Shown here piece by piece: positions 8,418 through 16,377 of a stretch of 64,000 nucleotides of DNA (its first letter is position 1; each line of letters begins with the position of its first letter). The notes below the pieces were generated by a model. That model worked only from the letters and a program-made list of their open reading frames with translations, ran no database searches and had not been told where the DNA came from. This DNA comes from Bacillota bacterium (GTDB lineage Bacteria > Bacillota > Clostridia > Lachnospirales > Lachnospiraceae). The stretch covers positions 1 through 64,000 of the forward strand of contig JAEWCQ010000044.1 of NCBI GenBank assembly GCA_023390555.1, written 5' to 3'. Position numbers and translations under genes: made by a program.

Positions 8418-9473
8418 TCAACTTTTGTTCACGCGATAAAGCAGGGAACTGGCAACAAATCCGCAGATCAGTCCCCCGATATGGCACCAGTTATCCACGC
8501 CTGTCGAAGAAAAGCCATAATACAGGCAAAGCCCGATCATAATCAGGAGACCAGGTGTCGTAAGATTTTCGAATTTTCCACGATTTTTGATTGCCACCCA
8601 GAGCAGTGCACCAATTACACCGAAAATTGCACCCGATGCACCCGCTGATACACCCATATCATTACTCTGCACCATCATATACAAAGAAAAAATACTCCCT
8701 CCAAGACCGGCCGCAAAGTAAATAATGAGATATTTAATCTTTCCAACTGCATCTTCCAGATATTTCCCCGCAAAAAACAGCATCACCATATTGTTCGCAA
8801 GATGCAGGAATCCAAAATGCAGGAACATGGACGTAAGAAGCCGGTACCACTGCCCATTATCCAGAACCAGAGACGGATACATCGCCCCATGTTCAACCAT
8901 AAATCTGGAATCCTCTGTATTACCCAGAAAAGATAACACCGCAAACACCAGAATGTTTATCACAACAACCACGGTATTCATTACCGGAAACGCGGCTATC
9001 CTTTGTTTCATGGATACCTTCTGTCCGTCCCTCGTATCCTTTGCCTCATCTGCGATCTTCTGTAACATCTGCCGCAGTCCGTAGAAATCACCCGGCTGAT
9101 TCTCATAGATCATCAGTCGATCATTGTGAATATCGTACATCCACGTATTTCTGCCCGTTGTACACATCTCCCGATTTCCTTCCGCATCTGCAGTCACCAG
9201 CAGTGTCAGCATGTGCACATCATAGATAACCGTATCCGTCGGATAATCTTTCAGTCTGCCCTGCGGATGCAAAAACAGTTCTCTCAGATTTCTCTGCAAA
9301 AGCTCCATCTGAGATCCATTCAATGTAAAACCCTCATGTACATTTAAACCCACGATAACCCTCGCCACACCATCTATGTAACGATAGTATACCCCTGCCT
9401 CCTGAGGCTGCACTCTCAGGAAACGATATCCATCCTGTCTTAAATGATAATCTATTGCTCCAATCAAATCCAT
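8418..9473 (-). CDS. Rhomboid-family intramembrane serine protease
   Basis: About 350 residues. A cytosolic N-terminal half (roughly 160 residues) precedes a six- to seven-helix rhomboid core. The catalytic serine is in GASGAIFG and the catalytic histidine in WCHIGGLICGF; the HxxxNxxxL-type motif LHLANNMVMLFFAGKYLED is also present. The enzyme cleaves transmembrane segments within the bilayer; no substrate is evident here. The start is uncertain: the ATG used lies immediately after AGGAGG, and a TTG six bases later has better spacing. Confidence 0.92.
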   Translation of the reverse strand: MDLIGAIDYHLRQDGYRFLRVQPQEAGVYYRYIDGVARVIVGLNVHEGFTLNGSQMELLQRNLRELFLHPQGRLKDYPTDTVIYDVHMLTLLVTADAEGNREMCTTGRNTWMYDIHNDRLMIYENQPGDFYGLRQMLQKIADEAKDTRDGQKVSMKQRIAAFPVMNTVVVVINILVFAVLSFLGNTEDSRFMVEHGAMYPSLVLDNGQWYRLLTSMFLHFGFLHLANNMVMLFFAGKYLEDAVGKIKYLIIYFAAGLGGSIFSLYMMVQSNDMGVSAGASGAIFGVIGALLWVAIKNRGKFENLTTPGLLIMIGLCLYYGFSSTGVDNWCHIGGLICGFVASSLLYRVNKS

Positions 9474-9557
9474 CCCTCCTAATGACCAAACGATAGCACT
9501 CACTATGTGGGATGTCAACTGGACAAAACCTTTTTTTCTAAAACTTTTATATCTGAA

Positions 9558-10673
9558 TTATTTTTCTATAAACCGGTATTCTTCACGGGCAAACACGACT
9601 CTGGTTCCGGATACCAGCGGCACTTTTTCAAGATAATTAAGCAGCTTACCATCTACCCACGTACCATTTTTCGAATTCAGGTCTTCGATAAAAAACCTGC
9701 CTTCCTCTTTTGTGATACGGGCATGCAGGCGGCTTACACTTCTATCCGGAATAATTCCATCTGCATCTCCCCTTCCTCCAATATGATAGGGCGTTTTCTC
9801 TATCCAAAGATTTTCTATGGCTCCTGTCCCCCGATATTCAAGTACACCGATACTGCTGTGCATTTCTCCCTGTTCCGCCAGAAAAGTAGTGGCTCCTGAC
9901 TCAGCTGAACTTATCTGCGGCTGCCTCTCAAATACTATTTGAAGATTTTCTTCTTTTTGTTTTCTTTCTTTTCGAAAAGTAAATTTTCCCACCACATCAG
10001 GAATCCTGTCTTTTATCTGTGTCTTTATTTCTTCAAACCAGTCTCCTTCACGGGTTACCTGTATTTCTTCCGGTTCGGTAATTGACTTTTCCTCGACCTG
10101 CCTCTCTTCTCTCTTTTCTTTTATAGGTTTTGATTCTAAGAGAAGATCTGCTGCCTGCGCTATTTCTTTTATGCTGTATCCCGTCTGCAGAGTCATCTGG
10201 TATGCTTCATATGCAATGGCAACCGCCTGCTTGTCACTGTGTGCAATCTGCGTAAGCAGATTTTCCATGAGAAAACGAAAAGAATCTGCCAACGGCTTTT
10301 CTTCTCCCGGTAAGTAACAGAAACCAATTTCTTCGCCGGTATTTTCAATGTAAATTGTCTTTAAATTTAACTGAATGCAATTTTCCTCCAGAAGATAATC
10401 CTCCAGAATATCTGTCAGCCGACTGACTGCTGCTATCAGTTTTGCCAAAAGTTTCTGATTCAGTGTGCTGCTCTTTAGATATTCTTCCAGAGACTGCTTT
10501 CCCGTAATATCATACCAGAACTGCAGCATTCCATCCGCTATTACGGATTCAAATTCAAGCAATAGCGGAATCCTGTTTCGGATACACATTTCAATCTGAT
10601 AATCAGCCTGCAGGCAATCGGATGTTACCACCATAAAACTCTGTTTTATCGTTCTTTTGTACGCTATTTCCAT
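9558..10673 (-). CDS. FHA-domain protein of the Tad pilus locus (DUF6382-like N-terminus)
   Basis: 371 residues. The C-terminal forkhead-associated domain has all signature blocks: IGGR (298-301), SVSRLHA (312-318) and DLNSKNGTWVDG (331-342), and would bind phosphothreonine peptides. The N-terminal 190 residues resemble a domain commonly found in Firmicutes Tad loci (DUF6382-like) and are joined by a charged, Glu-rich linker. It overlaps the preceding small TadE-like gene by 10 nt and is the last gene of the Tad operon on this side. Its role in pilus assembly or regulation is an inference from position. Confidence 0.85.
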   Translation of the reverse strand: MEIAYKRTIKQSFMVVTSDCLQADYQIEMCIRNRIPLLLEFESVIADGMLQFWYDITGKQSLEEYLKSSTLNQKLLAKLIAAVSRLTDILEDYLLEENCIQLNLKTIYIENTGEEIGFCYLPGEEKPLADSFRFLMENLLTQIAHSDKQAVAIAYEAYQMTLQTGYSIKEIAQAADLLLESKPIKEKREERQVEEKSITEPEEIQVTREGDWFEEIKTQIKDRIPDVVGKFTFRKERKQKEENLQIVFERQPQISSAESGATTFLAEQGEMHSSIGVLEYRGTGAIENLWIEKTPYHIGGRGDADGIIPDRSVSRLHARITKEEGRFFIEDLNSKNGTWVDGKLLNYLEKVPLVSGTRVVFAREEYRFIEK

Positions 10674-10882
10674 TCCAGTTCCTCCGCTGCCTTCTCCAGA
10701 AACATTAAAAACCTTACCTTCTCCACTGCTTTTGGTGCCTTTATCTGTTCCATCTCCTGTATTTCGGCCGTAATCTCCTGATATTGATCAATTGCTGTAT
10801 TAATACAGAATGCGATGATAAATAAAATAATCGGTATCAGAATTGCCGCTTCAACGGTATAACTCGCCTGTATTTTTTTCAT
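10664..10882 (-). CDS. Small TadE-like pseudopilin
   Basis: 72 residues that begin with a short basic leader and the TadE-like SYTVEAAILIPIILFIIAF segment, a class III/TadE-type processing and membrane motif, then a charged helical tail. Such minor pseudopilins are processed by prepilin peptidase and assist Flp pilus assembly. It overlaps the stop of the prepilin peptidase gene by a few bases, showing tight coupling. It is shorter than ordinary TadE proteins. Confidence 0.8.
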   Translation of the reverse strand: MKKIQASYTVEAAILIPIILFIIAFCINTAIDQYQEITAEIQEMEQIKAPKAVEKVRFLMFLEKAAEELEWK

Positions 10883-11295
10883 AACAATAACATCTCCAGA
10901 TAAGCAAGAAACAAGAATGGCATAAACGGCACTTCATCATTTCTTTTTTTCTTTTTCAGTACGAGCAGAAACAGAGACCATATTCCACAGAAAAGCAGTC
11001 CATGTAAAAACAATATTGTATTATTTTCAAATCCAAGATATATGCCCGTCACCATCAATACCAGTCCATCTCCTGCTCCAATTTTTCCCCCAGTCACTTT
11101 GCTGACGCAGAGCAGGAATACTCCGATCAAAACTCCTGCCAAAAGGCTGTAAATGTCCATATTCCGGTAATACAGATGCATCAACATCCCGGCGATTCCA
11201 AACAGTAATACCGGACACAACAGTATTTTCTTATTCCTGCAGTCCTCTATTGTGCATAGACTCAGCATTCCAAGTAATGCATATGATTGTATCAT
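10879..11295 (-). CDS. Prepilin peptidase (A24 family), copy 2 of the Tad locus
   Basis: About 138 residues, polytopic. The two catalytic aspartates of A24 aspartic peptidases are visible: DCRNKKI near the N-terminus and GAGDGL (GxGD) in the middle. It would cleave leader peptides of Flp-type pilins at the membrane. The ATG at 11295 follows GGAGGAGAAAA and overlaps the stop of the TadE-like gene (ATGA); an upstream in-frame GTG lies inside that Shine-Dalgarno region and is unlikely. A second A24 gene is found near 58.6-59.1 kb in the same operon. Confidence 0.9.
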   Translation of the reverse strand: MIQSYALLGMLSLCTIEDCRNKKILLCPVLLFGIAGMLMHLYYRNMDIYSLLAGVLIGVFLLCVSKVTGGKIGAGDGLVLMVTGIYLGFENNTILFLHGLLFCGIWSLFLLVLKKKKRNDEVPFMPFLFLAYLEMLLL

Positions 11296-12152
11296 TTTTC
11301 TCCTCCGCACTTGATACAGGCGCCCCTCTCACCGGTATCTTTCAGCTTTACCTTATAAACCGTTCTTTTTAAACCACTGCATCCTGCTTCACCGTGGTAC
11401 ACTGTTCCATAATCGGTGATATATACCAGACCAGAACTGTTATTTTTACAGCGGGCACATCGTTGATACCTGCTTCCCGCCTTGTTCCTCAGACTGTCTA
11501 TTTCGGAAAGAGCGACTAGGTGTATGCTTAGATCCAGATATGAGCAGCTTTTTGTCCGGTGATATACCGTCCCTGTCGGTGTAATATAAACCCATTCTTC
11601 CCCCACATCCGCACCAATTGCACCCGTCCACTTTCTTGCCTTAACCGTCTGATGCATCAAAATGCTCCGCTCTCCGATCAATGATACCGGAAACTTTATC
11701 TGATAGACCGCCCGCAGACTGACATATTCGCCGGACAATTCCGATGTAAGCAGGCTGATTCCCAATGCCGATCCTGTAATGTATTCTGTTTGAACGTTCT
11801 GTTGTTTTATCTTTTTTTGAAAAAGAATCTCCGCCATTCCAAGTTCAGTTGCAGAATTTACACTGTCCCCATGTTCTTTTTCCATGCAGGCATAAGCTGC
11901 CACCGTCCGCGCCGCATAATGAAGTGCACTCTCTATTTTGATCTGCATCAGCAAAATACAGAAGAAAAACAGGATCTCCGAAATCAGAAACACAAATACC
12001 GGAACTGTTATTGCCGCTTCCACGGTAAAAGATGCTTTTACAGGAGTGCATAGGGGTGTCTCTTTTTTTTTCAAAATTGCCCTTTTTTGATATAAAGGGC
12101 GCCAAAAGTGTGTGAGAGAGTTTTTTTGATATTTTTTATTATTAAGAGACAC
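11292..12152 (-). CDS. TadE-like pilus protein with C-terminal cysteine repeats
   Basis: 286 residues. The SFTVEAAITVPVFVF motif with the following hydrophobic helix (41-70) identifies a TadE-like protein. The C-terminal 100 residues contain two copies of a pattern YITxxGTVYHxxxxC...CxxC (first copy ending RCARC, second CIKC), perhaps a small metal-binding or disulfide domain. The GTG start is supported by AAAGGAG nine bases upstream. Both the Shine-Dalgarno and the start lie within a 22 bp inverted repeat whose partner is at codons 30-37, described separately. Its stop overlaps the next gene. Confidence 0.82.
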   Translation of the reverse strand: MSLNNKKYQKNSLTHFWRPLYQKRAILKKKETPLCTPVKASFTVEAAITVPVFVFLISEILFFFCILLMQIKIESALHYAARTVAAYACMEKEHGDSVNSATELGMAEILFQKKIKQQNVQTEYITGSALGISLLTSELSGEYVSLRAVYQIKFPVSLIGERSILMHQTVKARKWTGAIGADVGEEWVYITPTGTVYHRTKSCSYLDLSIHLVALSEIDSLRNKAGSRYQRCARCKNNSSGLVYITDYGTVYHGEAGCSGLKRTVYKVKLKDTGERGACIKCGGEK

Positions 12153-12165
12153 CCCTATGCACTCC
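12043..12165. repeat. 22 bp perfect inverted repeat across the start of the TadE-like gene
   Basis: The arms are 12043-12064 and 12144-12165, perfectly complementary over 22 bp, separated by 79 nt. The outer sequence is GGAGTGCATAGGGG on the left arm. On the mRNA the upstream arm holds the GGAG Shine-Dalgarno core and the GTG start codon, and the downstream arm is coding. A nested GCCCTT/AAGGGC hairpin lies in the loop. Confidence 0.9.
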
Positions 12166-12173
12166 TTTCTTAT

Positions 12174-13679
12174 CTATTCATTCTGTAAATAAGTACCATA
12201 TTGATCAAGGTTCCACTGATAAGAATCCTTTGTAATACTTCCGACCGTTACAAACGTAAGAAATAGCGGATTTGCCTTATATGTACAGGAAAACGCCAGC
12301 TTGTCAAGCATGGTATCCATGCGTATCGTTTCGTATCCGGAAAGCAGGCAGATATTTTGCTCCATCAAATCCATCGCTCTGAAACATTGTGTACTTCGCT
12401 TTCCAAGATATAAAAGAATTCTTAAATAATCTCTGTAATCCATACCTTTTTCACAGTGTTCAGATGCACGAAACTGCTGGTTTCTATTCAGATTCGTTAC
12501 ATCCGTAGACCACTCTGATGAAGTCTTGATCAATGGAATCTTCTCTCCCTGTAAAAGACTTTTTACATCGGAGACGCTCTCCGCAAATGCCCAAGCTGCA
12601 AGAATACCCTCCTGCATCACCTTTACAAGTACCGGATTACCCAAATACCCGATAAGGAGCGTCGCGAGCGTCAGTGCCTCCGAACACTTTCCCCTATCTG
12701 TCTGCAGATAAACAAAATTGGCGGCTTCCCGAATAGCCAGCAGACGAGTTGCCACAGTTGCCAAATTTTCTTTATCTGTACCACCTCCCGCTATGATATA
12801 CTCAAGTTCATATTGCAGTGCGGTATTTTCTTTTTGGGCAGTATAGCTTGAAAAATATTTCATCAGATATTCTTGAAACAGAATTCTCTCATACCAACTC
12901 TGATCTGCGGAGGATACCTTAATCGTTCCGTTTTCTTTACTGCGATTTTCCAGATTCTGCGAAGTTTCAACTGCCTGCTTGGACATGGATGTTTCATTGA
13001 CACCCACCAGCGTAAGAATACCAGTATTTTTCCAGTCTGCAATGTACGCAATCGGATTCTCCGGCTTTTCCTGTACGAACACGGTCATATTCTCCGAAGA
13101 TTCCGTATTTTCCTTCTCTGCCTCTGCCAGACTGTCCATTGCATCGTTCCTCCTTTCATTCGTATCACCCGCCTGTCTGTTTGTCGCATCCGCTTCCTGC
13201 AATCTCTGATAAATGGTTTCCGCAGCCTCCTGTGACAGATTGCTCTTCATCGAGTCTGTCACAAGTTCGTAAAATGCATCTCCGTCCTGATCCGTTATGA
13301 CCTGATAGTCTGTAATCTCACAGGATACCGGTTGTATCCGATACAGATTAAAGTATCCGGACAGAACGCTTTCATTTTCTCCCGCATTGTCTCTCAACAG
13401 TTCCATCACTGTTTCGGATGTTTGCTCCAAATCGAGTTCACCACCCCCAAAACCGGCATCCAGTAGAAACAGATGATACCTTTCAAGAAGCGGTGTGCAG
13501 TATTCCGCCAGCAGGGACTCTGCCGCAAGCTCACAATCCTGGTCTGCATTGTATTTTAAACCTTGCATTCGTACACCCTCAAGAAGGGTAAACAGCAAGG
13601 ACAACACCAGAAGTAAAATTAACGTTAAGAACACCGTACTGCTTCCTCGAGCGGATACTTCTTTTTCCACATATTGCAT
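12174..13679 (-). CDS. DUF5702-like Tad-locus pilus-associated protein
   Basis: 501 residues with one N-terminal membrane helix (about 14-36, VFLTLILLLVLSLLFTLLEG) after a basic SARGSS stretch, then a long extracytoplasmic region. The pattern GVRMQGLKYNADQDCELAAESLLAEY after the helix is typical of the DUF5702 family found in Clostridia Tad/Flp loci, thought to be a large pseudopilin-like component analogous to TadG. It lies directly between the Flp pilin gene and the TadE-like gene. The exact function is not established. Confidence 0.82.
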   Translation of the reverse strand: MQYVEKEVSARGSSTVFLTLILLLVLSLLFTLLEGVRMQGLKYNADQDCELAAESLLAEYCTPLLERYHLFLLDAGFGGGELDLEQTSETVMELLRDNAGENESVLSGYFNLYRIQPVSCEITDYQVITDQDGDAFYELVTDSMKSNLSQEAAETIYQRLQEADATNRQAGDTNERRNDAMDSLAEAEKENTESSENMTVFVQEKPENPIAYIADWKNTGILTLVGVNETSMSKQAVETSQNLENRSKENGTIKVSSADQSWYERILFQEYLMKYFSSYTAQKENTALQYELEYIIAGGGTDKENLATVATRLLAIREAANFVYLQTDRGKCSEALTLATLLIGYLGNPVLVKVMQEGILAAWAFAESVSDVKSLLQGEKIPLIKTSSEWSTDVTNLNRNQQFRASEHCEKGMDYRDYLRILLYLGKRSTQCFRAMDLMEQNICLLSGYETIRMDTMLDKLAFSCTYKANPLFLTFVTVGSITKDSYQWNLDQYGTYLQNE

Positions 13680-13846
13680 CAGACAGTTTCCGCTTTGGTA
13701 CTGATTCTGGAAAAAATGGTATTTACCAGAGAAGTGATCTTACTCTTGAAAATAAGCACCAGACCAATCAGAACCACCAATATCAGAATGATTTCTATTA
13801 CGCCAACTCCGTCTTCTTCATAAATAAAACGTTTCATTTCGCTCAT
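13679..13846 (-). CDS. Flp1-family type IVb pilin
   Basis: 55 residues. The sequence EEDGVGVIEIILILVVLIGLVLIFK carries the Flp-type cleavage region (Gly followed by a hydrophobic stretch with a Glu five residues in) and a single helix, as in Flp1-like pilins of Firmicutes. The ATG at 13846 has AGGAG seven bases upstream; two upstream in-frame ATGs overlap that ribosome site. This is the likely major pilus subunit processed by the prepilin peptidases of the locus and exported by the CpaF/TadB/TadC machine. Its stop coincides with the start of the next gene. Confidence 0.88.
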   Translation of the reverse strand: MSEMKRFIYEEDGVGVIEIILILVVLIGLVLIFKSKITSLVNTIFSRISTKAETV

Positions 13847-13857
13847 GTACATTCTCC

Positions 13858-15084
13858 TCATATCTGCATTGCCAAAATTGCCGGAACCATCAAAATTACT
13901 ATAACAATTGCCAGCATAAACATCATCGGTGCCAATAACTTTGTTCCTGCCTCTTCTCCAAGTTTTTTTGCATTCTTTTTTCTTTCTTCAAACGCACGAT
14001 CCGCCTCTGTTTCCAATGCCGCAATCAATCCGGAATTTCCTTTCTGCAGATTCTGAACCAGCAGCATTCCAAAACGCCGATACAGAGAAAGTCCGCTTCG
14101 TTCCCCAAATTGTTCGTATGCTTGAACTTCGCTTACTCCTTCCCGCATCTGCCTGTATGTAACCTGTATTTGTTCCGCCAGTTCACTGCATCTGATCTTT
14201 CCACTTGCCTGCTGTGCGAGATACCCGTCATTCAACCTGTCCCAGGCCTGTCTTACGGTCATTCCTGCACCCAGAAGCAGCGCCAGCTTAGCCACCAGCT
14301 GTGGATATTCCATCTGTAGCCGTCTTTTTCTCTCTTCCTCCCTGCGTCTGATCTGTTCGTGTTCCAATACTACGACTGCAATTGCAGCTGCTGCTCCAAG
14401 CAACAGAATAAAAAGAGGTGTCTTTGATTTTCCCTGCTCCCATTCCAGCGTATATTTTCCTATCTTTTTCGGCAGTATCAGTTCTTCGGTGTCCGGATTT
14501 TTCTGTCTGTTCGCAGATATCACCTGTGAAAGCCGTTTTAAAAGTGCTTCCGTCCCGTCAATTTCTTCCGGATAGACCGTACAGGCAAATGCATAAACAC
14601 ATTCATATTCTCCATAGCTCATCTGCGCCTGTACCATAACAGGTGTTCCATTCTCCGATACGAATTGCGTCTGCATGCTCCCATCCGGTTCAATCACCAT
14701 TGAATCACCAAAGCTCCACTCCACCTGAACCAGCCCTCCCGCAAGTGTATCCGGCAGATACACTTTTTTCGTAATATGCTCCATGCTCTCCTGCTCCGGG
14801 GAAAAGGTACGGTCAATTTCAACTCTGGCTTTCTCAAAGAGTTCTTCTCTCTCCGCCTCCGTATAGGTACGCTCCGGTACCTCTACCTGATAGGATAATG
14901 TCTGATCCAGCTCCGGTATTTCTATCTCCATCTCTACATCCTGACTCCCTGTACCCGGCTGCCCTCTGGTTAAATTCTTATTTTTATTAAAAATCTGATT
15001 CCCTGTATCTTCATACAACGCCGTCAGCATAAGAAGAATGGTTCCTGTGCCAATACAGATTAGTCTTTTCTTTTGATTTTTCAT
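13858..15084 (-). CDS. tadC: TadC-like inner-membrane platform protein with extra N-terminal domain
   Basis: About 408 residues from the ATG at 15084. The C-terminal part (KLALLLGAGMTVRQAWDRL, the following QMREGVSEVQAYEQFGERSG and the terminal hydrophobic helix LLAPMMFMLAIVIVILMVP) is a type II secretion F (GspF/TadC) domain. The N-terminal 200 residues form an extracytoplasmic region between two membrane helices, not seen in canonical TadC, typical of clostridial Tad proteins. It works with TadB as the membrane platform for the CpaF ATPase. An upstream ATG is in frame but overlaps tadB. Confidence 0.85.
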   Translation of the reverse strand: MKNQKKRLICIGTGTILLMLTALYEDTGNQIFNKNKNLTRGQPGTGSQDVEMEIEIPELDQTLSYQVEVPERTYTEAEREELFEKARVEIDRTFSPEQESMEHITKKVYLPDTLAGGLVQVEWSFGDSMVIEPDGSMQTQFVSENGTPVMVQAQMSYGEYECVYAFACTVYPEEIDGTEALLKRLSQVISANRQKNPDTEELILPKKIGKYTLEWEQGKSKTPLFILLLGAAAAIAVVVLEHEQIRRREEERKRRLQMEYPQLVAKLALLLGAGMTVRQAWDRLNDGYLAQQASGKIRCSELAEQIQVTYRQMREGVSEVQAYEQFGERSGLSLYRRFGMLLVQNLQKGNSGLIAALETEADRAFEERKKNAKKLGEEAGTKLLAPMMFMLAIVIVILMVPAILAMQI

Positions 15085-15086
15085 TT

Positions 15087-15785
15087 TTATACCTCGATAT
15101 CCACAATTCTTTGTGCAATTCGGATAGCGATCCCATATAGCACCATGCATCCACTCATCACTGCAATTCCCAAAACATTGCCATACAGCGGTTTCATAAA
15201 CTCCGAGGAGGATAGCTGGATACCGAAAAGCAACGCGAACGGTACTGTGTTCATGATTTTCTGCTCCATTCTTTTAGCCGCCATAACGGTCTCAATTTCC
15301 TGTATGATTTCTGCTTTGTCACGAATCCTTCTCTCCGTATTCTGAATAATTTTTATAAAGTCTCCTCCACTCCGTTTTGCAAAGGCAAATATCTGGCAAA
15401 AAACATTGATATCCTCAATACCGCTGCTCACTGCGAATTCCAACAATAGCTTTTCCATGGGTTCGTGAAGCTCCACACAGGTATTTATATAGATTAGTTC
15501 CCTGCACATATCTGCCTGCTTTCCATACATTTTTATCAGGTCCCGTTCTGCTTCTTTCCACGCATTTTCCATTGAGTAACCTGCGGCGAGTGCTCCCGAT
15601 AATAAATGGAGACTGTCTTTAAACTGTATCATTAACTGCTGCTTTCTTCGCCTATGAAGCTCCTTTTTCTTTTGTGTCATGCAAAAAGGAACGATTACAA
15701 AGGCACAGAGCATGCCATAACTGCTGTGATAAAAAAGATAAGCGGTAAGGCCAGACAGCCCGAGATAGAGTGTCAGATACAACAC
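15087..15785 (-). CDS. tadB: TadB-like inner-membrane platform protein
   Basis: 232 residues, type II secretion F-family. Membrane helices flank a cytoplasmic region with the family pattern SLHLLSGALAAGYSMENAW, FAFAKRSGGDF and IRDKAEIIQEIETVMAAKRMEQ. It is slightly short, as is usual for TadB in Clostridia. It is located 36 nt downstream of the interrupted cpaF and 2 nt upstream of tadC. With the prophage inserted, transcription from the native Tad promoter to this and later pilus genes is probably broken (inference). Confidence 0.87.
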   Translation of the reverse strand: MLYLTLYLGLSGLTAYLFYHSSYGMLCAFVIVPFCMTQKKKELHRRRKQQLMIQFKDSLHLLSGALAAGYSMENAWKEAERDLIKMYGKQADMCRELIYINTCVELHEPMEKLLLEFAVSSGIEDINVFCQIFAFAKRSGGDFIKIIQNTERRIRDKAEIIQEIETVMAAKRMEQKIMNTVPFALLFGIQLSSSEFMKPLYGNVLGIAVMSGCMVLYGIAIRIAQRIVDIEV

Positions 15786-15820
15786 CCATTCTTTTTTTCC
15801 AAATACATAGTTGTTGTAAT

Positions 15821-16267
15821 TTATCCCGCTTCACCACCTGTTTCATCTTTTTTGTAATCCACAAGCCCGGCTTTCAGCAGCTTATCCGTATGCAAAAGCG
15901 TATTTTCCCAGATCCACTTTCCGCCTACACTTCCATCTGCTCCATCGGATTCCTCGAAAAAACACAGTCTGCGCAATACAATTTCCTCCGCTGTAATTCC
16001 ATCCAGTTCCAGTACTTCAAGCACCTTTCTGGAACCATCACGAAACCTTCCCAGATGTATTAATAGATCAATTCCCGAAGCAATCTGCCTGCGAATTGCC
16101 TGCATCGGAAGTTCCATTCCCATCAGAACCATCGTTTCAAGCCGGCTTAACATATCCTGTCCGGAATTGGCATGTCCCGTGCTCAGGCTTCCGTCATGAC
16201 CGGTATTCATAGCCTGCAGCATATCCAGTGCCTCAGCTCCTCGGCATTCACCGACAATAATTCGATC
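15821..16267 (-). pseudogene. cpaF: CpaF/TadA secretion ATPase, C-terminal fragment (split by prophage)
   Basis: 147 residues of the pilus-assembly ATPase, starting at the Asp codon shared with attL and continuing RIIVGECRGAEALDMLQAMN and HDGSLSTGHANS (Walker B and His-box of GspE-type ATPases). The reading frame stays open 66 nt into phage DNA to an ATG at 16333, so a fusion with 22 phage-encoded residues could be made, but it lacks the Walker A motif. The N-terminal fragment lies 40.6 kb away in the same orientation. Joining the two Asp codons gives a continuous 414-residue CpaF. Confidence 0.95.
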
Positions 16268-16290
16268 ACGTCTCATTATAATAAAGTGAA
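16243..16290. other. attL: attL (host/prophage junction)
   Basis: Host cpaF sequence lies to the left of the exchange dinucleotide TC (16266-16267) and the phage arm to the right. The phage arm ACGTCTCATTATAATAAAG (16268 onward) mirrors the phage arm of attR. The shared ATC (GAT on the coding strand) at both junctions sets the crossover, and canonical CpaF sequence RPDRIIVGE is restored only if exchange occurs there. Confidence 0.88.
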
Positions 16291-16307
16291 TATATCCACA
16301 AGTAAAC

Positions 16308-16334
16308 CAAGTGGGGTACAAATTGTACTCCACT
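16308..16334. promoter_or_regulatory. 27 nt near-palindrome between attL and the late terminator
   Basis: CAAGTGGGGTACAA is matched by TTGTACTCCACTTG with one mismatch. It lies 18 bp inside the prophage from the attL arm, 13 nt from the late-operon terminator and outside any gene. It could be a protein-binding site near the att arm or simply an additional RNA hairpin. Confidence 0.5.
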
Positions 16335-16340
16335 TGAAAA

Positions 16341-16372
16341 TTAAAAAGCCGGACAGATTTCTCTGTCCGGCT
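16341..16372 (-). terminator. Late-operon terminator of the prophage
   Basis: AGCCGGACAGA and TCTGTCCGGCT form an 11 bp perfect stem with a 4 nt loop, followed on the minus strand by TTTTTAATTTT. It begins 6 nt after the endolysin stop codon and would keep phage late transcripts out of the Tad genes. Confidence 0.92.
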
Positions 16373-16377
16373 CTCAA

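Noticed and set aside
16268..16333. An upstream phage-derived start (ATG at 16333) as a real start of a shortened CpaF
   Set aside because: The extra 22 residues come from the att arm and lack a ribosome site. The fragment lacks Walker A, so a functional ATPase is not expected. I record it as a pseudogene fragment.
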